DNA of 64,000 bases. Source: Eremophila alpestris peregrina (Eukaryota; Chordata; Aves; Passeriformes; Alaudidae). Every line of letters starts with the position of its first letter. The stretch's first letter is position 1. Under the pieces are notes generated by a model, which did not search any database, was not told where the DNA came from, and worked only from the letters and a program-made list of their open reading frames with translations. Positions 13,401-26,624 of this stretch are shown in pieces. A program made the position numbers and the translations under genes. Where the stretch lies: assembly GCA_009792885.1 (NCBI GenBank), contig WMCF01000018.1:6694112-6758111 (forward strand), read 5' to 3'.

Positions 13401-16400
13401 ACAACAGGAAGCAAAAAACATCTTAATTAAAGAGGATAAATAGAAGGAAAATATTAATATGAGGAATAGTATTTGCAATGTGTAGTGACACAGCTGGGTG
13501 GGTAAAGAGGGCTATGGCTTCTACATGGTCACATACATTTTGCTGTCTGGGTTAGAAGTTAAAGCAAAAGAGTTTGCCTGTGTGTGTAATTTTGCCTTAA
13601 TGGTTCTGCCTAGAATGTGTTTGTATGAAAAAGAAATAAAAAAGCATCAGGAAGGAATTTTTAGAGGATCTCTGAGACACAAATCCTTTGCTTACCCTTG
13701 AACAGTCCTTGTATTTGTATACTAAATTTAGTACAGCTGGATAAGCAGGAATATGTCATGTTTTGTTTTGCATTTGAAGTGGTAGCTAAAGCAGTTCATG
13801 TAAAACATCAGCTCGTGTATCTTCCTTGTTGGAAGGTTGAAACAAACTGGCTCCTGAAAGCAGCAAAACAAAGACAAGTTCTCATTCTTTCTCATGAAAT
13901 CATGCTGTTGAATTCCAGCAGTGCCACTGGGAAAGACACCATGTGGTAGAAATAAAAGTGTTCGTTTCAAAATAACCCTCCCTTACTGACCTCTTTCCTC
14001 TCTTTGTTAAACTGTTGGAACTGTTCATTTAGAAGGGTGGCATTCTTTCCTTTAGCTTTAATCTCCAGATATTTTGCTTCATAAAGCAGCTTTGCACTGT
14101 GCTTTATGCAGGTGTGGATACCAGGATATCTTTGCTCCTATCAGCAGATCCTTTATAAATCAGGGCAGTTTTATGTATGAAAGAGGCTGCAAGCTTTCTT
14201 TCTGCACGAAATCATAATGGGGTTCATGCAGATAAGATCAGATAGTAGAAAACAACTCAGTGAGGCCAACCAAGAAAAGTTAATTAAATGCAGTCGTTGG
14301 CGCAGAGCGCATCATTAAGTCAAGGCTGGCTGACAAACAGCACCCCTCTCCTGGAAGATAGGGTCTGATGTGTGCAGCAGTGTTTGGAGAAGCTGTGCTT
14401 CTGAAAGGCTGGGCAAACAGCTCTGCACAGCTGAATCAATAGTGCTTTATGTATGCAAGCTGCACTCGTTAGGAGGGACTTAGGTGAGCACGGTGTGTCA
14501 GAGGCAGCCAGGCATTGCAGCACAAAGTCAGGAGCCTTTCCAAGCCTGGATCTCTGCAGGTGGCTCAGAATATTAACACACCTCCTTCCTCAGCCACAGA
14601 GCTCCTTGAGCACTTGGAATAGAAGTGATGGCGTGTGCTGGTGATGAGCCATGAACAGTAAACATGTGCTAGAGATGATAAGGGAGAGGAGTCAGGATCC
14701 CTGAAATGGTTTCTTGAACTTAATGTGTTATGCTTTGAGATTTTCCAGACCATTGCCTGGTGGGGTGGGATTGCAGAGGAGATGCACCTCGGCATTGTTT
14801 AGCTAACAGATGTCTGCAGCAACATCTGCCTTTGCAAGGCACTGCTCTCCAAAAGCTATTGAATTCTTGTCAAATGCCACTATAAATCTGGGCCTAAGCT
14901 TTCTGAGCCCTTTCAGGGAGCATCAGTGCTTGTTATAACTAAATTCAGGCTCCTGAGGAGTAACACTGAGTGGTACCTCTGCTGTATTGTTTGTAGAGAA
15001 TTTCTTTGCTTTCAAAGGGATTCTTCACAAATAACTGAAGTTCAAATACCACCTGATGTCATTCCTTACCTGAATTCTGGAGTAAATGTGAGTGCATGGA
15101 TGTTTCCATTAAAAACCTGACCAATTATTTTAATATTAAGATTTACTTCCAATGGTTTTTCTGTACCAGTTCGAAGAAATAATGGGGACTATTTTTTTGT
15201 CAGACACTTAATTTTTTAAAATATGCTTTGAATAAGTAATGTCAGAAGAAGTCACAATCTTGTGTGGTACTCAAGAAAGAGAAAAGTTTAAAATCTGCCA
15301 TTTTACAACGGTATTCTGAAAATCCACATCTTGAGAAGTATTTACACACCTCCTTCGACTGAAATCAAGGTGAGTTAACACGTAAATATTCCTGAGGATC
15401 TGTGGATAAGAGGATGGTGTCTCAGTTATTAGGAATATTTTATAATTTTCAAGGAAATGCACACACCTTTTGAAACAAGGCTGTGGAAGTAAACACCAGG
15501 ATTGAAAATAGCTCCATTTTTGTTTTGTTCCCCACACTTGTTCTTCATTAGGTTATATGACAATTGTGTAATAGGAGCAACTAAATGAAATTGAGTTGGT
15601 TTGGGAGGAAGACTCCAATTTCCCATTAGCCTGTGTCCTCCTGTGTGTTAATAGCTCACTTCCTCTGAGGTATTTGAGGTGAAAAATTAACTTTTTAAGT
15701 CTTAAGGGTGAAATGTCAGTGCAGTGATGACTTCATCTCCTTTACTTTGAAACAGTGTGGTGTTTTTTTTTTCCCTCGTTGAAAAAAGCCACATATATCT
15801 TCTAAATGGTGTATTTGTGTCTTGTCTTTGTCTCAATGTGGTGTTAAAACATCTCCCTGTGTGGTGGTGGGATAGAAATGCCCAGCACAACTGGCATTAG
15901 GACTGGGGTACTGATCACATGTGAAGTTATGCTCCTCTTAGGAAAAGAAGTTTAACCACTGTGGTTATCCACTGCCCCAGCTGTCAGTAAAAACTTTGTG
16001 TGGGAGGTTCTTTTTGTGGAGAATGTCAAGGTGCAGCTCCTGCAGGGCAGGAAAGCATCACTCAGATTTCACTGGCAGTGTGCTGTTCAGCACCAGGTAT
16101 GAGAGGCAGCCATAAATCTCCCACCAGCCATAGGTAATCCTTTATATTCCCATGTCCTGTGCTAGTAAATAAGTTTTGAAGCTGCTGAGTGCTGCAGTGT
16201 TATTTCATGTGGACAGACCTGCTTTTGCTCAGAGCTCAGGCACAAATTCTGCTGTGTTGCCACAAGGAAGCTTTAGTTCTTAGTGTTGTAAGTTGTGGTA
16301 ATGTATTTTCTTGGCTTTCACAGAACCAGGGCAAGCATTGTAAGAAAATGGTTTAACCAGGGTGGTTTTGAGTGATTTTGGGGGCATTTTTGTGTTTGAT

Positions 16401-19400
16401 GCAAGAATTTCGATTACAAGATTGCACCTCTCCACCAGCAGGTTGGGGGGATATGTGGTGGAAGGTTTGACATCACTGGAGAATAACCACAGTTATCTGG
16501 TATCTCTAGTCAAAATTATGCATTTGTGGTGATAAGGTGGATGAATCTCTAAAATCTAATGTAACAGTCTGATATTAAGTAAGATTAACATTCTGAAGTT
16601 TTTGGAGCTGCCTTTTCTTTTTTTTACAATCAGTACTTCTCCCTGAAATACTTGAGGTGATATGGAGTCTTCAGCCTTATGAGATGTGTTAATTAAAAAT
16701 ATCCAACTAAATCTCTGCTGTTTTTTTGACATGTACTGGGCATTATATATACAATTTAGGGTAATGTTGAATGTTAAACTAGCTTGCTAAATGTTCCATG
16801 AAAATATAGTTGTGTATTAGAGATATTGTTTTTGTCATGTATCTTATGGTGGACCTTTTAGTTAACTCCTTTTGGGTAAGCTACATAACAGCACATTCAT
16901 TGGGCATGTTTGGAGATATTCCCTATTTCACTATTGTACTACACACACAAAAAATACTTTAACATTTGAGGGGCCATGGAAAAGTACAGCCTGTTTGATA
17001 AAGGCATTAGGGAGTCTCAGCAAGGTTTGAGGCTGATGAATGATGAAACACGAGAGCCTGAAAAGAACAGTGTGGTCTGGAGAGGAGAAGAGAACACCAA
17101 GGGATAATGTTCTGGCAATGAGGTGGAAAGCAAATGAATCTGCTTGGGAGTGACACTGCAGCAGTGTGCCTCTGCTCTAAATCCATCATAGTTTGTCCTC
17201 TCCTTGTGTCAAGGGACGTTCACGAGTGTGGTTCACTTCATGATGATTAACATGTTTGGGTTACAGCTTTTGAAAAAAATAGAATAATAGGCTTTGTTTT
17301 TTTAAATTTAACTGTTCACCTTTACTAAGAAAAAACCCCTAAAACTCCACCAACAAAGAAAAAACGTAAAACTTTTTATGAACAAAAGGTAGTAATAAAA
17401 ATTGTCAAAAGAGAAGAGATGTGAAATGTGTTGACAGTGGCTATACACCATGTTGTGATTATTGGGCAGCCCCAGATTTGAGTGAGATGGGACCTTTTTT
17501 CCTGGTGTTTAAGGAGACCTTCTACTTAGCATTTCAATTGGTTAAAAATATGTAATTCCAAAAAGAAAGCATTTAACAACTACTTGCTTATTTTGGGCTT
17601 GTCTATTCTCTGTCATCTCAATATCAGTGACTGTTGTCTCAGTGTAGCAGTGGTTAGTTGGGTCAATCAGATTAATTACTGAAGTACTTTGGTAATTAAC
17701 TGAGGCATTGATGGGAATGTCTAAAAGGAGATGGACTAGAAAACTTTGAACCCATCCCCTGCTTGGGAAAATTGTGCTTCTTAAAATATTCCTGCTGCTT
17801 GTGTCTTTCTTTTGGAAAACTTCAGTAATCCTGTCTAATAGTACGTGAGCTTAAGACATGAGGTCATGACTCAAACACATTTTCAAAATGTACCAATTTT
17901 GCAAGGATATTAATGAATGACTTGATTATTCACTCTGCATTTTCTTGAGTGTGTAGGAGGCAAAGCTGTAGATTTCTTAAGTATATTCTGAATAACATTA
18001 CTTTGGATGATTCTTCAGAGTTACAAGTTCTTCTGTGCAGATGTCATATATTTTTTTTATCCTGTTTTTCTGTCTTTTTTTTCTTCAAATGTTCTTTTAA
18101 AATCCTTCCCCCTGTTTGCTGCACAAACTGTGCATCACCTGACTGCTGTTGCATTACAGTGACCATTTAGTGAACATCATTTTGTTTCTGACTTCATAGC
18201 TTTTGACAAGCACTAATAGTCTTTTGACTCTCAATCTGCTTTTAGACAGTAAACATAGTAGGAAAAAGATATTGGTGGTTTTCAGGGAAAGGATGTTGTG
18301 GTCCTGTCTTCTCAGAGACTACATGAGAAATGAGTGGAAAACCTTGTAACACGGTTCAGCTGAAAGTGTATCCATTGTAGCAGAGCAAAAGTGATGAGTC
18401 TGCATGAAACAGGGATTTGTTTTGTCTCAAGACAGCCTGTGTGTGAAAAACAAATGCTGCAATTGTTGACATCCATTTTGTCAGCTAAGAAGCCAAGGAG
18501 GAAGGTATTACTTTACAAAATTCTAAAGGAGATGTAAGTCTATATGCACATGAAACACATAAATATATAATATACAAAAATACCTTTTAATTACCATGAT
18601 TTTGAATATTTGTATTAAAGAGATTCAGCATTTGCTTTTAAAAAAAAATATTTTAAAATAAAGAATGTAGAAGTTTTTTCCCAGTTTGTGTACCTACTAC
18701 TCAGAGTCCTTGATTTGGAATCTTCCAAAGTGAATGTGAAAATACATCCTCTCTTTATTCTAGTGCTTAGAACAAATGCTTTGTAATAAAGAACTGTGTG
18801 AGGCTTTTATTGTTATATCTCCTCCTTTAATAAACAAGAACAATCTGGAAGTGGACTGATTATGGTGCTGTTGATTACCAGGTAAAGACCTGTTAATGAA
18901 AAGTCATCGTGCATTATGTGACATTCCAAGCCTTTCATTTAAACAGAGTTTTCCTTCATTCCCTCCAACCCCATGGCAACAGCAACAAAAGCTGCTCCAG
19001 AGTCAGACAGAACAATAAATATATTTTATGGTCCCAAACTATTTATTGTAATTTGGTCTTTACTGAAATAGCTTTGGCTGCTGCTCTGCATAAGCTGAGA
19101 ATGTTTGGTAGCTTTTGCTGCTGTGTCAGCGTGTTCCTGTGGTGCCCTGTGGAAGGATCAGTGTGATTTAAGGCTGGAACAGCAGAGGATGGTGAGGCCA
19201 AGTGAGGGAATACAACATTTCATGTTTGGACTCGTAACTCCTCAAGGTACAATGCAAAATGCTTTTCATGTAACGAAGGAAACTTTTGTGTTATTAAGGA
19301 ATTTGCAGTACTATGATAAGGTTTAAAATGTGCACCTAATTTATTCTGTTTAATGTTGACCCTCTAAAGATTGTGTTTAGACTTTCAACTGCATTATCTC

Positions 19401-21489
19401 ACTGAGTCTTCCAGAGATAAGGTTGTGTCATCTTAGTCTTTTTTCTGGAAGTAGCAGGAGAGGTATGATTGTGAACAGCTGCACACTGTGTGGTTTTTCA
19501 ATGGCAAAAATGTCTATTTTTGGTTCTCTCTATCTCTTATTGAGCTGCAATTGATGTTTTCTCTATCATAAACTCTATAGTAGATGAGAAAGAGGTTTAT
19601 TACCCAACCAGAAACCGTAATGTACTGGTGAGGAAAAATAAATTGAGGGGAATTGAAAACTTCTGAGACCTTCCTTCAGATTTTTGGCCTTTGTCCTGTA
19701 GTCCTTTCTCTTTACTCCACATTATGCTGCTGCATCTCTGTGAGGTTAAGATAGGAAATGTATTGGGGGATAATTTGATTAATGGATTTTTGGATGGCAA
19801 GGCTGTTAATAGTTTTATAGTTTATTGAGCACTTAAAGAAAGCAATCTGCAATATCCAGTCACAGTGGAAGCAGTTTAAATGGCTTCTGTAGTTCCAAAA
19901 TTAAATTGATTTGTTTTCTTTGGAGGAGGAGTGGTTTTCAAGGTGGTTGTTTTTACATTTTAATTAATTTTCCAGCTTTAAGTAGTAAACTTGACTGCTC
20001 CTTGTTTGCCTTGACTTAAAAAACTCCCAAACCTTTCCAAATTATACCAGTCTCCCATTAGTCTTCTGATTTAATCTCTCTAAGATGTTGTTTCACTTCC
20101 AAGTTAGAGATGTGTAGATTTACTAGATTTCTACAATAATTAAGGCTTCCTACTTTGCTGACAGCTTGCCTTCAAATTAGTGGAATTTTGGAAATGGCTT
20201 ATGCTGAGTAATTTAATGGAACAAACTGTTCTTTCACTGACAGCACCTCTTAGAAAAGTGTCCTCTCTATTTTTACCTGTAATTTTGCTTGATGTGTTTG
20301 GTGAATGATTGCTTTCAAAATACTCGACTTTTAAACTCTTTCACTTTTTCTTTTCCTTAAAAATTTCTCTGGATAATAGTTGGACAAAAATGGATCAATA
20401 TACAGTTAAGAAATACCAGTCCCATTCCATGTCTCAAATTCTTTTTTATTCATTTCAATTTTGTTATGGTAAATGCAACTTTTGATGTCAAACTTCCACA
20501 CAGTGTTTTTGTTACAAATGTTTGAAGTTGTCTAATACTAAGATTTCTTTTCTCCATTGTCTTTCTGCTTTGGAGCTCCCCCACCCAAACACTTGAGGCA
20601 GAAGTTATTATAACTGAAGAAACAGAGAGCTCTGAAAGAAGTTTGGGCAGAAAAGGATCCCTCTTGCAGCACTGTTTTTCTCAGTGGCAGAGGGTTGATG
20701 GATGTGCTTAATGTTGCAGTACAAATTATAAATCCATGTTCACTAAAAAGTTAATCAGGCAGTTAGTGCCCATTTCATGTCTCTGGATCCACTGCATACC
20801 CAATGAAAGCCAGGCCTCCTCTCTGAGCTTTATTTCAAGTATCTCAAGAGATTTATACTAGCCCCAAAATTTGGGTTGTTCCCCTCCCAGGAATAAGGTC
20901 ATTGAGTAAAATTATTTTCTTGCTCTGTGAAATATTGCCCTTCACATATGATGCCAAAAAAGATTTACTTGTCTCGATGTATTTTGTTGGCATGGTAATT
21001 GAAAATAACTTATGAGTGGCACAGAGGTTAATGGCAGATTTTAGAAGGCAAGAAAGCTGGAGCTTCAAAAATGCTGTCTCATCTCAAAAATCTGTGGAAA
21101 GAATCAGTCCAACAGAAAGCATTCTTTTTCTATCCTCAGGCATCTCTTTGGCAACACAATAACTAATTCCTGGGTTCTGAAGAGGCCACACTGTTTTGGC
21201 TTGTGCTGGAGTTAAATTTCATCCCAGAAGCTGGTGTGGGGCTATTATGGATCTGTGCTGGAATCAGGGCTGGTAGTACAGGGATGTTCTCAGTGCTGCT
21301 GAGCAGGGCTTGCATGGTACCAAGGCCTCTTCTGCTCCTCACAGGACCCCACAGGGAGGAGTCTGGGGAGCAGAAGAGTCTGGGAGACCTCTGGAGTCTG
21401 GGAGGGACCCAGCTGGTGGGGCTGGCCACAGGCATGTCCCACACCCCACGATGGCACAACCTGGGAGTGCTGCTCAGGGACTGTTGGTG
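10455..21489 (+). other. PTPRN2: Intron 2, first block; no gene seen
   Basis: AT-rich intronic DNA after the donor site. All open frames are 96 codons or fewer apart from two overlapping ones at about 21160-21650 in a GC-richer patch beside an LTR. I recognise no transposon, RNA gene or exon in 10455-21180. A CpG-bearing islet at about 14200-14330 stands out from its surroundings and is listed separately. The GC-richer segment 21180-21489 may be an upstream part of the adjoining ERV LTR. Confidence 0.75.
14200..14330. promoter_or_regulatory. Candidate conserved noncoding islet
   Basis: Within an otherwise CpG-poor intron, CpGs occur at 14207, 14295, 14301 and 14308, the last three within 15 bases. 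They lie next to a TTAATTAA-type homeodomain core at 14279-14286. There is no open frame and no transposon similarity that I can name. Retained CpGs beside homeodomain-type motifs are typical of conserved enhancers, but the regulatory role is inference from composition alone. Confidence 0.25.
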
Positions 21490-21733
21490 GTGAGAGAGTG
21501 TTTCCATTTGCATCATTTATCTTTCTTGGGTTTCATTCTCTTGGTTTTGTTCTTTTCCATTTCATTACAATTTATTACTATTATTTTATTTCAATTATTT
21601 AGATGTTCTTATCTCAACCCAGGAGTTTTCTTGCTTTTACCCTACTGATTCTCTTCCTCCCCATCTTGCTGGGGGGTGGAAGGTGAAAAGCAGCTGTTTG
21701 GTGCTTAAATTCTGGCTGGGTTAAAACATGATG
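21490..21733 (+). mobile_element. Decayed avian ERV LTR (ERVL/ERVK-like), 3' part
   Basis: This segment matches my memory of a widespread avian ERV LTR. In order it shows a T-rich region with a promoter or poly-A-like stretch (cttgggtttcattctcttgg), an AT-rich tract, the block ttcttatctcaaccca, an opening tttcttgctttta, a gattctcttcctcccc block, a G-run (ggggggtgg), and the terminal gctggctggggttaaa-type end, here ctggctgggttaaaac. It is diverged: the terminal CA is lost or altered and no target-site duplication is clear. No gag, pol or env frames are present nearby, so it is a solo LTR or fragment. The GC-richer 21180-21489 may belong to the same LTR or leader. The family name is uncertain; the ERV LTR identity is likely. 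Confidence 0.65.
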
Positions 21734-21740
21734 TTTTAAC
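21720..21740. repeat. Short perfect palindrome at LTR end
   Basis: Two 10-base inverted arms, gttaaaacat (21720-21729) and atgttttaac (21731-21740), are separated by one base. The left arm is the decayed LTR terminus, so the palindrome straddles the LTR/host junction. It is probably fortuitous or a small inverted duplication at the boundary. Confidence 0.85.
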
Positions 21741-23239
21741 ATCACAGGGCTGCAGTGGCTTGTGTAGTTAATGTTGTGGTTCCTTCCTGCTTTGCTTAGA
21801 CAAGATGCCCACAAGTGATGCAGATCAGCATCACACATGATGATTTCTCCCTGGTTATGGGGGGCATGACTTCATTAGCTCATCACAGACCAAAGGAAAT
21901 GACAGTTCAAAATTCTGGGGCTAAGGGGTTTTCATCATGCATTTCACTCATGTACAGTAGTACAGGGATAAATATTTCCCTTTTTTAAGCTTGAATGTCT
22001 CCACAGTAGATGTAAATGGGAAATGGGCATTTGTTAATTAAGCTGCAGTAATTGCAGATTTCAGTGCCACTGCAAGCTGCCTTCTCAGGAGCCATGACAA
22101 TGACATTAAGCATTTGCTAAACAGAATCCACTCCTATATGTCATGCACTTCACATCCTGTTTGCTATTTAAAAGTCATTGGCTCACATAGAAGATGTTTT
22201 ATTAAAAACAATGAATAAAAAGAATTTTCTTCATCTGAAATTGGCTATTTTCAGAAGTATAGTTTTTAGATGGAAAACTGAGTGGAGGCATAAATAGATT
22301 TATTCTCACCTTTTCTTGCCTAATTTTTTTTTTTTTAATCTGAACCTGCCTCTTCAAGCAGAGAAATACTTTCCCATCACACAATAATAAAATCTGGTCG
22401 CTGGCCACAAAGAAATCTTGAAAGGAACCATTTCTAGAGCTCTCCTTCAGGACATTGGGGCTTGTCTCTGCCTCACAGAGGTGGAAGAGTCAGTTCTTGC
22501 TCCTAAGACAGTGATCTAGAATAGTCTGTGCTCTCCCCATAGCAGCTGGGCATCTTGCAGGGGCATGGGGAGGAATTATGCAGCCAGGAAAAGAGCAGCA
22601 GAGTCTTTAATCAAAGTGAGTATCCCAAAGTTTATGCAGCAGTGTATTTATATTTAAGTTTATGTAACAGTGCTTCACACACTACAGAGAAAGCTTTTGG
22701 AGTTAAAAAAATCAAAATCTGTATGTAATACCAAATCCCCTGAGGCTGAAAGTTGTACTTAAGTAATCAGCTGTGAAATACCTCTTGTTTTCAAAGTCCT
22801 GCAGAACTTAGTCTCATCTCAATTCATGTCCCCTAGTCTGTTCTTTATGTTGTTTGAACTATGTGGGAATTGCTCTGCAGTCTGTGAGCCCCAAGCTGAC
22901 TCTTGTGCTGGAAAAAATGGCATGTTACAGCTATATAATCAATGACATAGTCCAAAATCACCCTATTAAAGGAGAAAAAAAGTGCAAAGAATGTGAGAAA
23001 CTCATATATCAGTATAGATAGACAATTATGATGATATGTGAGGTTTTCTTGGTGGAAAATACAAATTAATGCAGGTAATTTATTTCAAAAAGCATTATCC
23101 TCTGCTAGACAAGGAGATTTTGTAAGCAGCCTAACATGCTTGCAGAGGAGCAGAACCATATGTCACTGCAGAAGGTTTGTCCTTTGGCTTCAGTAAAATG
23201 AGAATGTGGAAGATTTTATTACTTTGGATGTTAATACAG

Positions 23240-23262
23240 GTCGTAATCGAGACGAAACCGAA
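23240..23262. promoter_or_regulatory. CpG-dense 20-bp islet, candidate conserved element
   Basis: Four CpGs (23242, 23248, 23253, 23259) fall within 19 bases in an AT-rich context. This is far above the local background, where CpG is almost absent. The site is not inside a recognisable repeat. It could be a conserved binding site cluster, or a young insertion not yet CpG-decayed. The function is unknown. Confidence 0.2.
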
Positions 23263-26200
23263 TTATCTCTAGTATCAGTGTGTGAGATACTGCAGTTCAA
23301 GTGGCAGCAGTTTTATGGGGGAGCAGACTGATTTATTCCCACTTGTTTACTGCCTGTGCCTGTGAGCCGTGCTGTCTGGCAGGGCTGCCTCTGTGCTCTG
23401 TGTGCCCAGAGCTGGCTCTCCCCCACCTCACACCACTGCACTTAAGTAACTCTGAAAATATTGATTAGTGGCTGTTCTTATGGAAGGTGAGAAAGAATCT
23501 GAGTGAGTCATAAACAACTCATAATGTCATCTTTTGCTGTTGACAGTATCTGAATCAACTTCAGACTGAACTTAGGAATGCAGCACATTCTCTCAAGGCT
23601 GAGAAGGGGATGGTGAGATGTTGTGACTTCAGTCGTCCTTGGAGCAGATTTGGCACTGGGGACAGGGGCAGCAGAAGTTGTGGTTTGCTGTTCTTCCCCC
23701 TGGGTCACAGTGAGCTCTGTCCCCCAGAGCTCCCCAGCTCAGCACTGTTCTGCATCTCACCATGCTGTCCTTGCCTGCTCAGAGCAGAGTCTGACTGTGA
23801 CCTGACACCTTTGCTCCTTGCCAGAGCCTGGCCTCCTCTCTGAGAGCAGCACTTGCTACTTGAGGGAAGAGAAGACAATTTAATTTGCAAATCGACTGTG
23901 GGGATGCTGAAAATATCCTGAATGGGGGAAAAAGAGGTTCTTTAGGATTGTGGAGGGAGCCTGGAGACATGCACATGATGGAGCAAGAGATGAGGGAATC
24001 CCAGAGGTCATAAAAGGCTGGGGAAGCCTTGGCTTCCTCCGAGCTTCCTTCCCATGTGCATCCTCACCCTTCCTCCCCAGGGTCACCAACAGTGAAATTT
24101 GGTTTTGCCTCCATAACTGAGGAACTCTGAAGCACTGAAAGAAGCCCAGAGTTGGGTGAGGAGAGGACATGAAAAGGACACATGGAGAAAGCCTCATGGT
24201 GGAGTGTGGAGGGGGTGAAACCAGTGTAACTTTTATTTTTGCTTCATCAAGACTGGTATAAAGAAGCTGTTTCTCCTGGGTTCTCAGATAAATTTTGACC
24301 AGTGGATCAAAAGCACAGAAATTGTTTAGCATACCACATCTCTACAGGTAAACTTTGGGCACTGTTTCCAGTGACACTTCCTTATACTCTGCTTCCATCC
24401 CCAAATCTGTGGGGTCAATTGCTAAACCAAACTATTATTAATTTCAGATATTTGTTCTTTAAGTTCAAAGGAGTCCTCCACATGTATTACTGTATTAGTT
24501 CTTGACTTCTGAGTCAGCTGTCAGGGTATATGAGTAGCTTAAGCATTTCTAAAAACTTATATGGACCTGAAAGATAAATAATGTTTGGTGCAACTACATC
24601 TCACCAGCAATTTTCAAGAAAAAAAACAAAACTGTATAAAATGGAACCTAATGAAGGTTTTTGTATAGATTCAGAAATAAAATCTATATATTTTCTTCTG
24701 TGAACAGCCTTTAACTCTTACTTATGTTTAAATCAATCCATAATTTATTATCATTTTAAAACATACCAAGTATTTTATTTTCATCTTTTTACAAGAATGT
24801 TTACTTTTAAAATAGGGAACTTGCATTTTATGGGGGAAAAGTAAAAGGCACTTGGAAAAAATATTTTATAGAGTTGGTCCCTAATTTTATTCCATGAGCT
24901 ACTATTTGCTCACTTGGCTCAAGGGTGCTTGGGCAAGGAAAGGGCCAAAAGTCTTGGGAGAAGTGAATGAGCTTCAGTGCCAGAAGAGTGGAAGATAATC
25001 CAGGATAGACAGACAGATAATGAGAAGAAAGTTTATTTTCCTGAATCTTTTGTATCATTTTGAAGTCTTATTCTGGCAGAATAAGAAGTATGAAAAAATA
25101 GCAAATTAAATTTTTGTCTGAAGGGAGAGCTTATACAAGAAGACATCAGAAAAGGCTGCAGCATCCAGCACTTGTAAGGACATCCCTCTTGTCCTGTAGG
25201 TGTTGTGGGAGGTCAGTTTGGCTTTTTAGCTTGTTTGTTTTCCTAGTCAGTCAACAAAGGGAAAATTATGCCATGAGCTGAAGTGGTTGTTTGTATTTTA
25301 ATGATTTGTGGGCAGTTGAGAGTCTGTTTGTCACCAGTGCTGGCTAAAGGCAGGAGCAGGCACAGGGGTTCATTTTCTGCCTGCCTCTGTACAATCACCA
25401 CTGCTGTTTGTACAGGTTTAGTCTGTTCTCATTGCCTTGCCCCAATCAGCAGTGGTTCAACAGCAGCTGGATGAATTAGGCAATCTCTCAATGCCATGAG
25501 CATCTCTGTGCCTGATGCCCTTGTTAGGTTAGGCTGAGGCAGGGGACAGCTGGTGGCAGGAGAGCCTCGAGTGACAGCCCCACAGTGTCAGGATCAGAAC
25601 AGAAATTACTGCAAAGAGGAGCATAAATGGAACAACGTAACCTGTGAGTCTGCAGAAAAAAACCATTACTCCAGCAGCAATGTATTCTGTCAGGGGTTGG
25701 TGCCAATGTGGAGTGGTGGATGGGTGCCATAAAGGCAGCTCCATTGATATTGTGGGAGATTCTGGATGAATGGGTACAGCCAGATGCCAAGTTCTACTCC
25801 AGAACTACCTAATGGCCTTCTTGGCATGCCCATCATTATTACAGTGGCAGACCATGTGAAACTGCTCAGAGAGAAAGTTGCAAAGGTGAATTCACTGCTC
25901 TGACAAGTTCTAGTCTGTTAGAAATACTTGCTTTAAGGTGAGCTTGAGTCACAATAATGTGGCTTCAAGAGGATCTTTTAGTACTAAATTTCTAATACTT
26001 GATGTGTGTTCTCTTTTCATTCCTGTGACATAACTGTATTAGCAGATGTAGTGGCATTATGTGTGATAGAAAGGAAATCCAAAGAAATTTCAATGCTTAA
26101 GATTAGCCTGAGAGAACTAGAACTAGAAATGCTGACTAATCTGTCATATATTCAGCCATGTACCTTTCCAATTAAAATTCGTTGTCAGAGAATGGAAGTG

Positions 26201-26610
26201 AGTTGGTGAAATTGGTGTGCAATAGCAAGGAGTAATGACACAATGGAGTGTGGAAATCTGATGGATTCACATGTGGTTTTGGTAAGAGGCAGTAGAGGTA
26301 GCAAAGAATTTCATAGCTGCAGAGTATTCAGAGAATTTGATAGAGCTGTCAGATAACAGAGAAAAGAAAGAACAAAATCACCAATACTTAGAAAGGGAAT
26401 TCAAGATGGCAAAGTTTTACATTATTTGTGTGGACCTTTTCAAATCTTTGCTGTTTAGAATGGTTCAGAATTAGCTGCAAGGGGCAGCAGTGACTGATAC
26501 TTTATTGTTTGTTCAAAAGTATTTGGGATCTCTTTGTAAGGTCATAAGGAAAAATTTATAAGCTTTCTAAAGTCTTAGAAATAACTTGTTGAAATTTTAA
26601 AAAAGCATTT

Positions 26611-26624
26611 GTGTGTGTGTGTGT
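26611..26624. repeat. (GT)7 microsatellite
   Basis: Seven uninterrupted GT units follow an A-rich stretch and precede catgcg. It is an ordinary intronic dinucleotide microsatellite, short enough to be only mildly polymorphic. Confidence 0.95.

Noticed and set aside
23880..24332. 150-codon minus-strand frame
   Set aside because: No domain or recognisable motif; lies in a GC-rich patch where stops are rarer.
25524..25790. Minus-strand hydrophobic frame (VVPFMLLFAVISVLILTLW) resembling one transmembrane helix of a taste-receptor-like GPCR
   Set aside because: Only a single helix matches; neighbouring helices and motifs are absent on either side, so chance hydrophobicity is likelier.
26175..26210. 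Codons reading IRCQRMEVS, reminiscent of the RCQ motif of exon 3
   Set aside because: The preceding residues (PIK) do not match, there is no acceptor at the right distance, and a stop follows after three more residues.
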